64,000 nt of DNA from Shewanella gelidimarina (GTDB lineage: Bacteria > Pseudomonadota > Gammaproteobacteria > Enterobacterales > Shewanellaceae), in assembly GCF_023283945.1 (NCBI RefSeq), contig NZ_JAKIKW010000010.1, forward strand, positions 1 to 64,000. The letters are read 5' to 3'. Positions 33,970 through 44,236 of this stretch are shown in pieces. Position numbers and translations under genes: made by a program. How positions within the stretch are numbered: the stretch's first letter is position 1; every line of letters begins with the position of its first letter. Below the pieces are notes generated by a model that saw nothing but the letters and a program-made list of their open reading frames with translations, searched no databases and had not been told where the DNA came from.

Positions 33970-34151
33970 AACGGTGTCAGTTTATAATGATTGATACTAC
34001 TGTGAAACTTTTTAAAGGAAGAAGTTCTAAATGTGTAAGCAGATTGTGGGGTAGGTCGTAAACTTGTGATTAAACTATAAGAAATTAGGCTTTGAGTTCA
34101 CAAATTCGGTTCCTAAGCCACAAGGCGTAGGAACCGCAGTTTAGTCGTCGC

Positions 34152-34808
34152 TTATTTGCCTTCTAAGGTCGCAATAAACTTAGTCGACTCATCAATTGAT
34201 TTGTTCATCTCTTTTATCAGACCAGAAATATCAGTTTGTAAACTGCTAAATTCACCCTTAATGGCGCCAATGGCTTGTGCGTTAAGGTTATGCTTTAAGT
34301 AAAGCATATTGTCTTTCATGGCCGTCAGTACCGGTGGCATTTTGCTTTCTGCACGACGCATGCTTTTGATCAGCTGAGTATATGAACGGCGAGTCTGTTT
34401 AAGCTTGCTTTCGCTATTTCGGCGCAGACTAGCTTTGCTTATCTCGGCTATCTCTGTCTGCCATTCATCGAATAATGCTTCGGCGACATCTTCAACTTTG
34501 TCGATGCGCTTAGTGACATCATCGGCCGCATCTTGCGCCGACTCATATTCATCTTTGGCCTTGTTATAAGCACTTTCGAGATCGCCACCGTCATGGTTAA
34601 GTAACGCTTGCATCTCTTCTAGTGCAGAGCTGAACTGCTCTTGCGCTTCTTCTTGAGACTCTTTGGCATCTTCAACCCGATCAACCATGATATCGCGCTT
34701 GTGATAACCGACCTTTTCCATGGCGCCATAGTAGGCACTTTGGCAACCCGTCAGCAGTAAACCGCAACTGATGATAGCAACCGATAATATTTTTTTCATC
34801 TTATTCAA
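34152..34808 (-). CDS. DUF2959 lipoprotein
   Basis: The 218-residue protein has a lipoprotein signal with lipobox LLTGC (Cys22), then an almost wholly helical body. Coiled-coil-forming charged segments run from about 50 to 140 (EDAKESQEEAQEQFSSALEEM). This matches the DUF2959 family of gammaproteobacterial lipoproteins, whose role is unknown. An imperfect hairpin (GGTTCC/GGAACC around 34109-34137) lies downstream. Confidence 0.8.
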   Translation of the reverse strand: MNKMKKILSVAIISCGLLLTGCQSAYYGAMEKVGYHKRDIMVDRVEDAKESQEEAQEQFSSALEEMQALLNHDGGDLESAYNKAKDEYESAQDAADDVTKRIDKVEDVAEALFDEWQTEIAEISKASLRRNSESKLKQTRRSYTQLIKSMRRAESKMPPVLTAMKDNMLYLKHNLNAQAIGAIKGEFSSLQTDISGLIKEMNKSIDESTKFIATLEGK

Positions 34809-34861
34809 TCCCGAATGTGATTCTAAAGCTTAACCCTAAACTTGTGTGTATTGGCGCTGGA

Positions 34862-35083
34862 CTAATCGGCGCGATATTTAGCCGCATCGATAATGCACCA
34901 CAAATGGGCTACGGCACCGATGATGGCGGGGAATATTAGCCACCACATGGCATAACCGACCACGACGACAATACAAAACACTAATGCAGCGAGTATACGA
35001 CCTTGAACGAGTTGCCCAAGACCGGGAAAGAAAAAGCTTGCGATAGCGGCAATAACATTGCCTGCGGAACCCTGTTGAGACAT
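34862..35083 (-). CDS. Small inner-membrane protein with two helices
   Basis: The start at 35083 (MSQQGSAGNV) has AAGGATCG 5 nt upstream, so an extension to 35155 is rejected. The 73-residue product has a FFFPGLGQLVQGR motif between or before two membrane segments (ALVFCIVVVVGYAMWWL and IIGAVAHLWCIIDA). The PGLGQ segment is typical of small TM2-like membrane proteins with unknown function. It is divergent from the yihY/brkB gene. Confidence 0.75.
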   Translation of the reverse strand: MSQQGSAGNVIAAIASFFFPGLGQLVQGRILAALVFCIVVVVGYAMWWLIFPAIIGAVAHLWCIIDAAKYRAD

Positions 35084-35203
35084 CAATTCGATCCTTATAC
35101 TTGTAAAGAGAAGGTTATAAGCTTTATTGTACCAATATAGATTTAAACAAATCATTTATCGTTGTACATATTCGTACAACTTTAACAGAATCAAGAGTGA
35201 CAA

Positions 35204-36208
35204 GTGAAAAATAAGATAGCAGTGAATCAATTTCGATCTTTTTTGTGGAGTATTTGGGCATTTTTTTTACATTTGCTACGCCGCTTCAAAGAGGACCAAG
35301 TCAATATTAAAGCGGGGCACTTAGCCTACGTAACGTTACTCTCGTTAGTACCGATTGTGGCCGTCATGTTTTCTATGCTGTCGGCTTTTCCGGTCTTTGC
35401 CGGTATTCGGGAACAGTTGGAGGGGTTTGTATATGACAATTTCTTACCTGCTGCCGGGGATACGGTACAGATCTATATTAATGAATTTGTGGCCAACGCT
35501 TCTAAAGGTACCACCGTCGGTATAGCAGCCCTGGTGGTGGTGGCATTAATGCTCATCTCTGCAATCGATAAGTCACTTAACAGTATTTGGCGTACCAAAG
35601 AAAAACGTCAAGTTGCAGTGTCGTTTTCGATGTACTGGATGGTACTGACGTTGGGGCCTGTTTTGGTAGGGTCAAGCTTGGTGGCTAGCTCTTATTTAGT
35701 GTCACTTCAGCTATTTAATGACTCTGAACTGTCGGGCGTGGTGCCGCTGATTATTGAGCGGTTGCCAATGATATTTTCGGTGGCTGCTTTTCTGCTGCTC
35801 TATATGGTGGTGCCGAATAAGAAAGTTAAGTTTTTCCATGCATTACTGGGTGCCATTGTCGCGGCAATGCTGTTTGAGTTGGGCAAAAAAGGCTTTGCAT
35901 TTTACGTTACTCAGTTTCCGAGCTACGAAGCTATTTACGGGGCATTAGCGGTGATCCCCATTTTGTTTGTGTGGGTGTATGTCTCATGGATTATCGTGCT
36001 GGTTGGCGCTGAAATTACCGCTGCGATGCCGGAATATTTACGTGAACGACACTTGGCTAGGACGGCGCTATTATTAGAAAATAGCGGCGAAATAGAGACT
36101 CCAGTGCCGGCTACCGATAGCAGCCCAGTTGATGCTGATAAGCTCAAATCGACATCTAAAAAGGGGCTTAAAGACAACGCTAAGGCAGTAGACGTTGATA
36201 GCGCGTGA
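35204..36208 (+). CDS. yihY: YihY/BrkB-family integral membrane protein
   Basis: The 334-residue protein has six membrane helices and the BrkB (PF03631) motifs [32 protein letters not shown] and [18 protein letters not shown]. The family was once named RNase BN, but that activity belongs to another protein; the real role is unknown and may be transport or envelope integrity. The start is GTG at 35204. A hydrophilic Ser/Lys/Asp-rich tail of about 50 residues follows the last helix. Genes downstream end in dtd and a yiiD-type gene, as in E. coli. Confidence 0.88.
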   Translation: MKNKIAVNQFRSFLWSIWAFFLHLLRRFKEDQVNIKAGHLAYVTLLSLVPIVAVMFSMLSAFPVFAGIREQLEGFVYDNFLPAAGDTVQIYINEFVANASKGTTVGIAALVVVALMLISAIDKSLNSIWRTKEKRQVAVSFSMYWMVLTLGPVLVGSSLVASSYLVSLQLFNDSELSGVVPLIIERLPMIFSVAAFLLLYMVVPNKKVKFFHALLGAIVAAMLFELGKKGFAFYVTQFPSYEAIYGALAVIPILFVWVYVSWIIVLVGAEITAAMPEYLRERHLARTALLLENSGEIETPVPATDSSPVDADKLKSTSKKGLKDNAKAVDVDSA

Positions 36209-37133
36209 CTGGTTAGCAGTCGGTGATGAGCATGAATTATATATCAGCCAATACGGTAATCTTGATGGTATTCCGTTGCTGTATTTACATGGTGGCCCAG
36301 GGGCTGGCTGCTCATTTGATGAGTTAGCGTTATTCGACCTTTCGGTTTACCACGTGATCATGATGGATCAAAGAGGGGCGGGGCGATCGCGACCTAGAGG
36401 AGGGCTTGCGCACAACAGTGTTAATCATTTACTCACTGATATTGAACAGGTTAGAGAGTGGTTAGGTATTGCTAAGTGGGCGCTAGCGGGTGGCTCATTT
36501 GGCGCGACATTGGCGCTATTGTACGCTGGGCTTTATCCAAACCGAGTGAGCAAACAAGTGCTGTGGGGCGCTTTTATTCCTAGCGAGGAAAGCATTCAAT
36601 GGTTGTATGGTCAACAGGGGGCCGCTCGTTTGTTTCCATCTGAGCATCTGGCCTTTAGTGTGGCTGCGGCACCGAGTAATCAACTCGATGGATTATTTTC
36701 ATGTTACCGAGAGGGTTTCGACAATACTTCTGCAAGCATTCGTCAGCATTTTGTGAGGTGCTGGTTAAACTGGGAGCTGGCTTTGGCCTACCCAGGTTGT
36801 TTGCAAGTGGGTGAAAATGTCATTTTTAGTCAGGCTTTAGCAAGTATCGAGCTTTATTATGTGACTCATAATTACTTCGGTGCCTTTGAGCAGTTGTCTG
36901 CCACTGTGATGGATATTCAAGCGGAAACGCTCATTATTCAAGGAGAGCTAGACAGGGTTTGTCCAAGCGGTTTTGTACATGGTTTTTTGCAAAATAAGGT
37001 AAATCATCAGATAAAGGTGATGGAAGTTAACGGCGGTTATCATGCATTGGCGGACGTCAAAATGGCGAATGCAATCGTGAACGCCATAAGGGAAATGGCC
37101 CTAAAAATAAATAAAGGAATTCGACTCCGATGA
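36195..37133 (+). CDS. Proline iminopeptidase-like alpha/beta hydrolase
   Basis: The 312-residue protein has the oxyanion-hole motif LHGGPGAG, the DQRGAGRS motif, the nucleophile elbow [10 protein letters not shown] (Ser in place of the usual GGSWGS context), acidic residue Asp in GELDRV and catalytic His in GGYHAL. All are typical of prolyl iminopeptidase (peptidase family S33), which removes N-terminal proline. TTG at 36195 is the only usable start and overlaps the end of yihY by 14 bp. The stop overlaps the next gene by ATGA. The length is normal for the family. It may be a peptidase or a related hydrolase. Confidence 0.82.
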   Translation: MIARDWLAVGDEHELYISQYGNLDGIPLLYLHGGPGAGCSFDELALFDLSVYHVIMMDQRGAGRSRPRGGLAHNSVNHLLTDIEQVREWLGIAKWALAGGSFGATLALLYAGLYPNRVSKQVLWGAFIPSEESIQWLYGQQGAARLFPSEHLAFSVAAAPSNQLDGLFSCYREGFDNTSASIRQHFVRCWLNWELALAYPGCLQVGENVIFSQALASIELYYVTHNYFGAFEQLSATVMDIQAETLIIQGELDRVCPSGFVHGFLQNKVNHQIKVMEVNGGYHALADVKMANAIVNAIREMALKINKGIRLR

Positions 37134-37699
37134 AAAAATTATTAATAGCAGGCTTGGTCATGAGCCTTAGTGCTTGTGCTGCAACAGAGAACAACTCTGA
37201 CGTTGAAGTAATGGCTAAGGCCCCTGATAGTGTGACTTTAGGTGGGATGACAAATGAACAAGCTTCAACAAAACTTTTAGAAGCATTGCTCAGTAAAAAC
37301 TACTTAGCGACTAAAGCTGGGCCTAATGGTGTGGCGGTAAATTTTGATAATAGTCAGTTTATCCTGCAGCCAAGTATTAACCCAGAAGGTATCGACCGCA
37401 TTTTAATGAACCGCTTTTATGCTATTCACCCTAAGTATGTGGGCAGCAAAGAGATGTTGGTTATGATTGGTACACTTAACCAAAAACTCAACTTTGCAAA
37501 ATTTGTAGTTAGAGAGCGAGGCGCTGTGATTCAAGTGCAAGGCGCCGCTACATTTGTCGATACCATTAGTATGGAAGAGATCCGTCGCTTTTTACTTTGG
37601 ACCGATGAAGGCTTGCGTCAGGTCGGTAAATCGCTACCTGAAGGCTCAGAAGATGTTATTAAGCCAATCCCTGTGATGCAACAGATGAAATCAATTTAA
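37130..37699 (+). CDS. Lipoprotein of unknown function
   Basis: The 189-residue product has a lipoprotein signal with lipobox SLSAC (Cys16). The mature part has an alpha/beta mix (ASTKLLEALLSKNY, then MLVMIGTLNQKLNFAKFVV) and matches no family I know. It overlaps the hydrolase gene by 4 bp and precedes dtd by 83 bp with a terminator between, so it is coupled to the hydrolase. Confidence 0.75.
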   Translation: MKKLLIAGLVMSLSACAATENNSDVEVMAKAPDSVTLGGMTNEQASTKLLEALLSKNYLATKAGPNGVAVNFDNSQFILQPSINPEGIDRILMNRFYAIHPKYVGSKEMLVMIGTLNQKLNFAKFVVRERGAVIQVQGAATFVDTISMEEIRRFLLWTDEGLRQVGKSLPEGSEDVIKPIPVMQQMKSI

Positions 37700-37719
37700 G
37701 TTTACCCGCTTCAAAAAAC

Positions 37720-37758
37720 CGCCTATGTCTTGCGTGAGTGAGCTAGGCGCTTTTTTTT
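37720..37758 (+). terminator. Terminator before dtd
   Basis: CGCCTA/TAGGCG with an 18-nt loop is followed by CTTTTTTTT at 37750-37758. The stem is short but the T-run is long. Confidence 0.6.
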
Positions 37759-37782
37759 GCTTTTTTAGTCGGAGAGTTTTAC

Positions 37783-38220
37783 GTGATAGCCCTTATTCAA
37801 CGTGTGAGTGAAGCCAATGTCGTCGTTGATGGCGTAACGATTGGAGAGATAGATAAAGGCCTGTTGGTTTTATTGGGGGTCGAGCGAGAAGATGATGTGG
37901 CAAAAATGCAGAAGTTAGCAACTAAAGTGATGAGTTATCGGGTGTTCTCTGACGAGAATGGCAAGATGAACCTTAATCTAGAGCAAGCTGGTGGCAGTTT
38001 ACTGGTGGTTTCACAGTTTACACTGGCTGCGGATACAGGCCGTGGTTTACGTCCCAGCTTCTCGGGCGCCGGTACGCCAGATCAAGCGCGTGAACTGTAT
38101 CAAGCCTTTGTTGATTTCTGTCAGTCGAAAGGGGTCAATACTCAAACGGGGGAATTTGCTGCCGATATGAAAGTCTCATTAGTTAATGATGGCCCGGTGA
38201 CGTTTAATCTACAGGTTTAG
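37783..38220 (+). CDS. dtd: D-aminoacyl-tRNA deacylase
   Basis: Dtd removes D-amino acids (and glycine mis-charged on tRNA-Ala) from tRNA as a homodimer. The 145 residues contain the catalytic SQFTLAAD and NDGPVTF motifs (the chiral-selective Gly-cisPro appears as DGPVT). The start is GTG at 37783 with CGGAGAG upstream. Six bases separate it from the YiiD-type thioesterase gene, as in the E. coli yihZ-yiiD pair. Confidence 0.95.
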   Translation: MIALIQRVSEANVVVDGVTIGEIDKGLLVLLGVEREDDVAKMQKLATKVMSYRVFSDENGKMNLNLEQAGGSLLVVSQFTLAADTGRGLRPSFSGAGTPDQARELYQAFVDFCQSKGVNTQTGEFAADMKVSLVNDGPVTFNLQV

Positions 38221-38226
38221 TTTGCC

Positions 38227-38691
38227 ATGACATCGAAACTGATGGATGAAACGCAGTTACTAAAACAACTGCGCCAGACTTGGTATCAAACCATACCAGT
38301 TAGTGAGTTTATGCAAGTTATGCCACTTGATTTTAGCGCCGATAGCTTTAGTGTTACCGCCCCTTTGGCGCCGAACATCAATCTGCATCAAACGATGTTT
38401 GCGGGCAGTGTTTATACCCTAATGACGTTAACTGGCTGGGGTATGATGTGGTTGCAGCAACAGCTTGCTGGTGTCGAAGGCGATATCGTGCTGGCCGATG
38501 CACATATTCGTTATATTGCGCCTATCAGCGAAGCACCTGTTGCTCGAACCCATTGGGCTGGCGCGGACCTATCTGTGTTGCAGCGTGGCAAACGGGCACG
38601 AGTTCCTTTAACGATAGAGCTATATTGCGGCGATAAATTATGTGCTAATTTTGACGCTATATTCGTGAGTTTACCCACCAAAAATTCATAA
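38227..38691 (+). CDS. YiiD C-terminal-type thioesterase
   Basis: The 154-residue single-domain protein matches the C-terminal hot-dog thioesterase domain of YiiD/FabY (PF09500), with LHQTMFAGSVYTLMTLTGWGMMWL and the following acidic loop. E. coli YiiD has an N-terminal acetyltransferase domain that is absent here. It acts in fatty-acid initiation or acyl-CoA cleavage in the cytoplasm. It follows dtd by 6 bp and shares a transcript with it. Confidence 0.85.
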   Translation: MTSKLMDETQLLKQLRQTWYQTIPVSEFMQVMPLDFSADSFSVTAPLAPNINLHQTMFAGSVYTLMTLTGWGMMWLQQQLAGVEGDIVLADAHIRYIAPISEAPVARTHWAGADLSVLQRGKRARVPLTIELYCGDKLCANFDAIFVSLPTKNS

Positions 38692-38723
38692 CTTTATTGT
38701 GGTGACATTCAGATTAAACAGAA

Positions 38724-38750
38724 AAGCGACTCAACTGAGTTAAGTCGCTT
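38724..38750. terminator. Bidirectional hairpin terminator
   Basis: AAGCGACT/AGTCGCTT with an 11-nt loop lies between the yiiD-type gene and the convergent DUF4397 gene, with T/A tracts on both flanks. Confidence 0.65.
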
Positions 38751-38768
38751 AAGTTTATTTATAGTCAT

Positions 38769-40142
38769 TTATTTAGTGGTGAAATCATCCATCAAAATTA
38801 CGCCAAGTGGTGTTCCGCCGCCGATATTATCAACTGCCGCGACACTATAAATACCGCCAGCCATTAAGGATACAGCTAGTGGACCGATTGCAACGGTTTT
38901 GCTGTCGTGTGGTGTTACGCTAACAACATAGTCGCCCGCTGTAATGGACAGTGCACCAGAGGCTGCCATAAAGGGCACATTGCTCAACGCGGGAGTTGCA
39001 TCGCTGATATCATCAGTCGCAGTTAAGTAAATATCAACATTACCAGCAGAGTATGAAGCATGGGCAATATTGAGCTTTGCTGCCGTTGCTATACGTCGAG
39101 GGCTATCCATCAATACCCACGGCATAATGTCATTATCTGTAAGTGAGCCAACAGCAAGTGCCGAATAGCTCATACCTTGCTCTAATGTCACTGCAGCCAT
39201 GTCGATGACAACAATACTATTATCGCTATTAGCTGCCACGGTAACAGTGTGGTCCCCTTCGGGTACGTTCAAAAAGGGCGTGACTTGCTTGAATGTGAGC
39301 ATAGCAACCGCGGGTGTTGTTCCCCCATCTAGAAACACATCGACAGCTGGAGCATCTGCAACAGCGTGAATCACCCTAAGATCTGCTCCGGCATTTTTAT
39401 CTTGAAGCAAGGCTTGTCCTTCAGGAAGCGCTGCAAGCAGAGCAACTGGAGATGTGCCACTCCAAACATTAGTCACTGCGGTGAGCAAGTAATCGGTCTG
39501 CGAGGCTAATGTCACGCTACCAGAGTCATAAACCGCGTCTTTTTGACCTGCCGCTGTAATCCGGATTTGATAATCACCGGCAGCAATTTCTAGCTGGTCG
39601 GTATAATCCATATAATCGACAGACAACGTGGCTGCCATCATACTAATATCTGCATCTACTGCAGTGACATAAACATCGACTAATCCTACGCCTACAGTGC
39701 CATGCAGTACTTGCACACGGACATAATCAGCGGCAATGTCAGCCGTACTATTCGCGATAAGTACTAAACCTAAGCTCTCGTCTGCAACACTACCAACCGC
39801 GACCGCAGTGTATTCCATATCAGCTTCAGCATCTAAGTCGGCACTCAGTACCGTTAAAACCTCATCACTGGGCAGTTGGGCGTCGACAGTAATGGCATAT
39901 GATGTTGCATCAACGAGGAGCAATCCTGAAGACTGAGCGTAGTCGACATCCTCAAGCAAGGTGCTGCCGTTGGCCATAATATTGACCATGGGGGCATCGG
40001 CACTGGCATGGATAATACGCACTTGTGACTTTTCTACTGGGAGTGAAAACGTTTCTGGAGTTGGACCATTATCGTCATCACTTCCGCAGGCGGTTAAGGC
40101 GAGTGTTGCAATGATTAAGGCGCTAGTATGTAGACGTTGCAT
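38769..40142 (-). CDS. DUF4397 lipoprotein
   Basis: The start at 40142 (MQRLHTSALI) has AAGGGAAA upstream and puts the lipobox LTAC in place, giving 457 residues. Repeated DUF4397 modules are visible through RVIHASADAPMVN, RVIHAVADAPAVDV and LNIAHASYSAGNVDIYL at roughly 140-residue steps, each a small beta-sandwich with conserved Asp. Such proteins are cell-surface or periplasmic with no proven role. Three such modules appear in line. Confidence 0.82.
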   Translation of the reverse strand: MQRLHTSALIIATLALTACGSDDDNGPTPETFSLPVEKSQVRIIHASADAPMVNIMANGSTLLEDVDYAQSSGLLLVDATSYAITVDAQLPSDEVLTVLSADLDAEADMEYTAVAVGSVADESLGLVLIANSTADIAADYVRVQVLHGTVGVGLVDVYVTAVDADISMMAATLSVDYMDYTDQLEIAAGDYQIRITAAGQKDAVYDSGSVTLASQTDYLLTAVTNVWSGTSPVALLAALPEGQALLQDKNAGADLRVIHAVADAPAVDVFLDGGTTPAVAMLTFKQVTPFLNVPEGDHTVTVAANSDNSIVVIDMAAVTLEQGMSYSALAVGSLTDNDIMPWVLMDSPRRIATAAKLNIAHASYSAGNVDIYLTATDDISDATPALSNVPFMAASGALSITAGDYVVSVTPHDSKTVAIGPLAVSLMAGGIYSVAAVDNIGGGTPLGVILMDDFTTK

Positions 40143-41129
<987 letters not shown>

Positions 41130-41167
41130 TTTCTTTTCATTGAACAGCTGCATTGCTGTATGAACTG

Positions 41168-41197
41168 AAAAGGCCGCTTATGTTAGCGGCCTTTTTT
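41168..41197. terminator. Bidirectional terminator
   Basis: AAAAGGCCGCT/AGCGGCCTTTT with a 6-nt loop and T-runs on both strands lies between azoR and the convergent rhodanese gene. Confidence 0.9.
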
Positions 41198-41208
41198 ACT
41201 GAGTGGCT

Positions 41209-41535
41209 TTAGCGTTGTGGCTCGCAAGCCAATAGATCTTTAAGGGCGCCAGCGTTAACGACACTTGCTAAGCCGCTTGCTGTGAGTATATCGCAGCCCT
41301 TTTGCGCTCGAATACCAGCGCCGCAGTAGAGTAGAAAGATTTGTTGTAGGTTGTTGATACGGACAACCCATGCCGCCAAGGTATCCAGCGGCACATTGAT
41401 CGCGTTTGGCAGATGGCCGCTAGCGAACTCTTGAGGACTACGAACGTCAATAACAGTGGCGCCTTGTTCGATAAGTTGCCAACACTTATCTCCTGGCTGA
41501 CAGCTAGACAGCGTCGAAAGTATAGGTTCAGACAT
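41209..41535 (-). CDS. Single-domain rhodanese-like protein
   Basis: The start at 41535 (MSEPILST) has AAAGGAG upstream and is preferred over the frame's earlier codon at 41550. The 108-residue rhodanese domain has ATVIDVRSPQEFASGHLPNAINVPL and the active-site loop YCGAGIRAQ with the catalytic cysteine. It would transfer sulfane sulfur in the cytoplasm. There is no signal peptide. Confidence 0.88.
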   Translation of the reverse strand: MSEPILSTLSSCQPGDKCWQLIEQGATVIDVRSPQEFASGHLPNAINVPLDTLAAWVVRINNLQQIFLLYCGAGIRAQKGCDILTASGLASVVNAGALKDLLACEPQR

Positions 41536-41666
41536 GGACTCTCCTTTCACATAGCAATTTATATATTAGTGACACCTATTAAAACCGTTTATTAGATTTA
41601 TTTCAATAAGATTTTTCTAATTCATAGTTCAAGGTTACCGATATATCGATTATGCTAACTAAACCG

Positions 41667-41681
41667 GCTCCCAAAAGGAGC
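41667..41681 (-). terminator. Weak hairpin at the end of the APE operon
   Basis: GCTCC/GGAGC with a CAAAA loop lies about 15 bp after the last APE gene, followed on the minus strand by GGTTT. It is short and may end transcription only in part. Confidence 0.35.
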
Positions 41682-41695
41682 TATTTATAAAGGGG

Positions 41696-42937
41696 TTATG
41701 TCGACCACTTCTTAAAAATCAGTGAAGTATTAATCCCACCAAAAGCAAAGTTGTTACTCATGACATAATCAGTCTCGAGTAACCTTATATCATCCTTAAT
41801 GTAGTCGAGCTGACCACATTCAGGAGCAATCTCGGTGAGGTTCAGTGTGGGGGCAAACCAGCCCTCGTTCATCATCTGAATACTGACCCAAGCTTCAAGT
41901 GCACCGCAAGCGCCAAGGGTGTGGCCAGTGTAACTTTTAAGTGATGAGATAGGCTGTGATGGGCCAAACACTGCGTTGGTCGCCAGTGTTTCAGCTATAT
42001 CGCCACGTTCAGTTGCTGTGCCGTGGGCATTGACGTAACCAATGCTACTGGCATCAATAGCAGCATCTTTAAGCGCGAGTCGGATAGATTTTTCCATCGT
42101 CCCTGCGTTTGGCTGGGTAACATGTAAGCCATCTGAGTTGGTACCAAAACCGACGATTTCGGCATAGATTTTAGCGCCACGGTCCTGGGCGTGTTCGAGC
42201 TCCTCAAGCACTAAGGTGCAAGCGCCTTCACCAATGACTAATCCATCACGCTGCTTATCAAATGGCTTAGGCGTTTGTGACGGTGTATCGTTTTGAGTGC
42301 TGGTGGCAAAAAGGGTATCGAATACAACAGCTGCAGTTGGGCATAACTCTTCAGCACCGCCGGCAAGCATAAGCTCTTGTTGGCCATATTTTATAGCTTC
42401 ATAAGCGTAACCAATTCCTTGGCTGCCGGAGGTGCAAGCACTACTGGTAGTATGCACTCGTCCTTTTAAACCAAAAAAAACGCCAACATTTACCGCGGTG
42501 GTATGGGCCATCATCCTGATGTAACTGGTCGCTGTGACGCCTGACATGTCACCTGTTTTCAGCATATCGCCAAAAGCGATAATAGGTTCGGTACTGCCGG
42601 TGGATGAGCCGTAAGCGATCCCCATCGCCCCCGATGTCACCACAGGGTCATCAAGCAGGTTGGCATCCATTAAGGCCAGCTCGCTGGCTCGCGTTGCCAT
42701 GATGGAGACTCGGCCCATTGAGCGAATCTTTTTGCGAGAATAATGCGCGGGTTTCTCAAAATCAGTAATAGGAGCGGCTAAACGAGTATTTAGATCCTCA
42801 AATTTGTCCCACTCATCGAGCCGAACAACACAGTTTTTCTGAGCTTTAAGATTGCTCGCAATCGTTTGCCAGTCATGACCTAGGGCTGAGATCCCACCGA
42901 TGCCGGTGATGACGACTCTGCGGGGGAGCTGGCTCAT
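41696..42937 (-). CDS. apeR: APE beta-ketoacyl-ACP synthase (ApeR-like)
   Basis: The 413-residue KAS II-like condensing enzyme has the full Cys-His-His triad: Cys168 in TSSACTSGS, His in NAHGTATERGD and His in SYTGHTLGACGA. It would extend the polyene chain with malonyl-ACP, or start it. It overlaps the ketoreductase gene by ATGA and is the last gene of the operon. The split of roles between the two ketosynthases cannot be read from sequence. The symbol follows gene order in aryl-polyene clusters as I recall it. Confidence 0.8.
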   Translation of the reverse strand: MSQLPRRVVITGIGGISALGHDWQTIASNLKAQKNCVVRLDEWDKFEDLNTRLAAPITDFEKPAHYSRKKIRSMGRVSIMATRASELALMDANLLDDPVVTSGAMGIAYGSSTGSTEPIIAFGDMLKTGDMSGVTATSYIRMMAHTTAVNVGVFFGLKGRVHTTSSACTSGSQGIGYAYEAIKYGQQELMLAGGAEELCPTAAVVFDTLFATSTQNDTPSQTPKPFDKQRDGLVIGEGACTLVLEELEHAQDRGAKIYAEIVGFGTNSDGLHVTQPNAGTMEKSIRLALKDAAIDASSIGYVNAHGTATERGDIAETLATNAVFGPSQPISSLKSYTGHTLGACGALEAWVSIQMMNEGWFAPTLNLTEIAPECGQLDYIKDDIRLLETDYVMSNNFAFGGINTSLIFKKWST

Positions 42938-43659
42938 ATCATGCCTCCATTAACGGAGATCACTTGGCGAGTGATGTAAGCGGCATCTTCAGACATTAAA
43001 AAGTTAGCCAGCCCGGCAATTTCTGAGGCTTTACCCATACGTCGCATCGGGACGAGAGTATTGACCATCTCTTTGGGAATATCTGCCACCATATCGGTTT
43101 CAATTAGCCCTGGAGCGATACAATTGACGGTGATTTTGCGTTTTGCTAGCTCAAGCGATAACGCTTTGGTAGCGCCGATGATCCCGGCCTTTGAAGCGCT
43201 GTAATTGACTTGCCCACGGTTGCCCGCAATACCAGAAACTGAGGCCATAGTAATGATCCTGCCCCCTTGTCTAGCTTGTACCATGGGCATTACCGTGGGG
43301 TGAATTACATTGTAAAAACCATCTAAATTGGTGTGGACCACGCTGTCCCACTCTGACTCTGTCATGGCCGGAAAAGCGGTATCGCAATTAATGCCGGCGT
43401 TTAATATCACGCCGTAATAAGCGCCGTGCTGTTCAATGTCTTGTTCAATGGCTTGCCTTACGGTTGCGCGGTCGGCGATATCAAATTTAAGGCAAGATAC
43501 AGACACGCCCAGCTGCTCTAACGCTTGCTGTGTTTCGTTTGCGGCGTCGATATTTTGATAATAATGCATGGCGATATCAAAGCCTGCAGCGGCCAGCTTT
43601 AAGGCAATCGCTTTGCCTATTCCGCGGCTTGAACCTGTGATCAGTACTCTTTTAGTCAT
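42934..43659 (-). CDS. apeQ: APE 3-ketoacyl-ACP reductase (ApeQ/FabG-like)
   Basis: The 241-residue short-chain dehydrogenase has the Rossmann motif GSSRGIGKA, the NAG motif (LNAGIN), catalytic Ser-Tyr-Lys (ASVSGIAGNRGQVNYSASKAG) and a FabG-type C terminus (INVNGGMI-like SVNGGMI). It reduces each beta-keto group during polyene extension with NADPH. A 100-bp gap separates it from the dehydratase gene upstream, the largest in the operon. Confidence 0.85.
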   Translation of the reverse strand: MTKRVLITGSSRGIGKAIALKLAAAGFDIAMHYYQNIDAANETQQALEQLGVSVSCLKFDIADRATVRQAIEQDIEQHGAYYGVILNAGINCDTAFPAMTESEWDSVVHTNLDGFYNVIHPTVMPMVQARQGGRIITMASVSGIAGNRGQVNYSASKAGIIGATKALSLELAKRKITVNCIAPGLIETDMVADIPKEMVNTLVPMRRMGKASEIAGLANFLMSEDAAYITRQVISVNGGMI

Positions 43660-43759
43660 CTTTCCTCCCTAACAGCTCCGTTGTTATGCAAACTATCGTT
43701 CAGTTCAATAGGATAATGCTGTTCTCATGATGTTTAATTCAATTTAGTATCTTTGTTGT

Positions 43760-44236
43760 TCAGTCAGTCGCTGCGGCAAGATAGCTTTTGGTGTCTTGAG
43801 GCTGAAAAACGTTCACATTTGCTTCGGCAACTATCTGCTCATTGTGCATAATTTTGCAGTCAAAAACCGCTAAGCCAGACTCTTCTTGATACAGTCGAGT
43901 GACTTGGGTTTGGTAGGTTTCACCTGCTGTAAAGTGCGAAAGATGCATGTTCAGTTTGCGCGTCCCCAGTAAAAACCCCACTCTGATGATGTCTTGTCTA
44001 AGATGCGCTTCAACCCCCGCTAAAGCGGCAATGCTTTGCGCCATGTATTCAATGCCGACATAGTTTGGCACCCCTTGTAGGCTGTCATCAAAATAGGGAC
44101 TGGTTGTCGTTATCTTAGTTTGGGTGAGTAAACTATCAGCTTCATACTCTAATAGATTACTGATCAGCACCATAGGTTGCCGATGGGGGATAAATTGCTC
44201 TACGTCTTGGCTGGCAAGGGTGGTTAAATCAAACAT
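43760..44236 (-). CDS. apeP: APE 3-hydroxyacyl-ACP dehydratase (ApeP-like)
   Basis: The start at 44236 (MFDLTTLASQ) overlaps the previous stop by 8 bp; longer frames run deep into apeO. The 158-residue hot-dog fold protein resembles FabZ-like dehydratases with FIPHRQPMVLIS, then GIEYMAQSIAALAGVEA carrying the catalytic Glu/His arrangement (IPHRQPM, YMAQ). It removes water to form each conjugated double bond. A second, more divergent hot-dog dehydratase (ApeI-like) is at 54300. Confidence 0.78.
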   Translation of the reverse strand: MFDLTTLASQDVEQFIPHRQPMVLISNLLEYEADSLLTQTKITTTSPYFDDSLQGVPNYVGIEYMAQSIAALAGVEAHLRQDIIRVGFLLGTRKLNMHLSHFTAGETYQTQVTRLYQEESGLAVFDCKIMHNEQIVAEANVNVFQPQDTKSYLAAATD

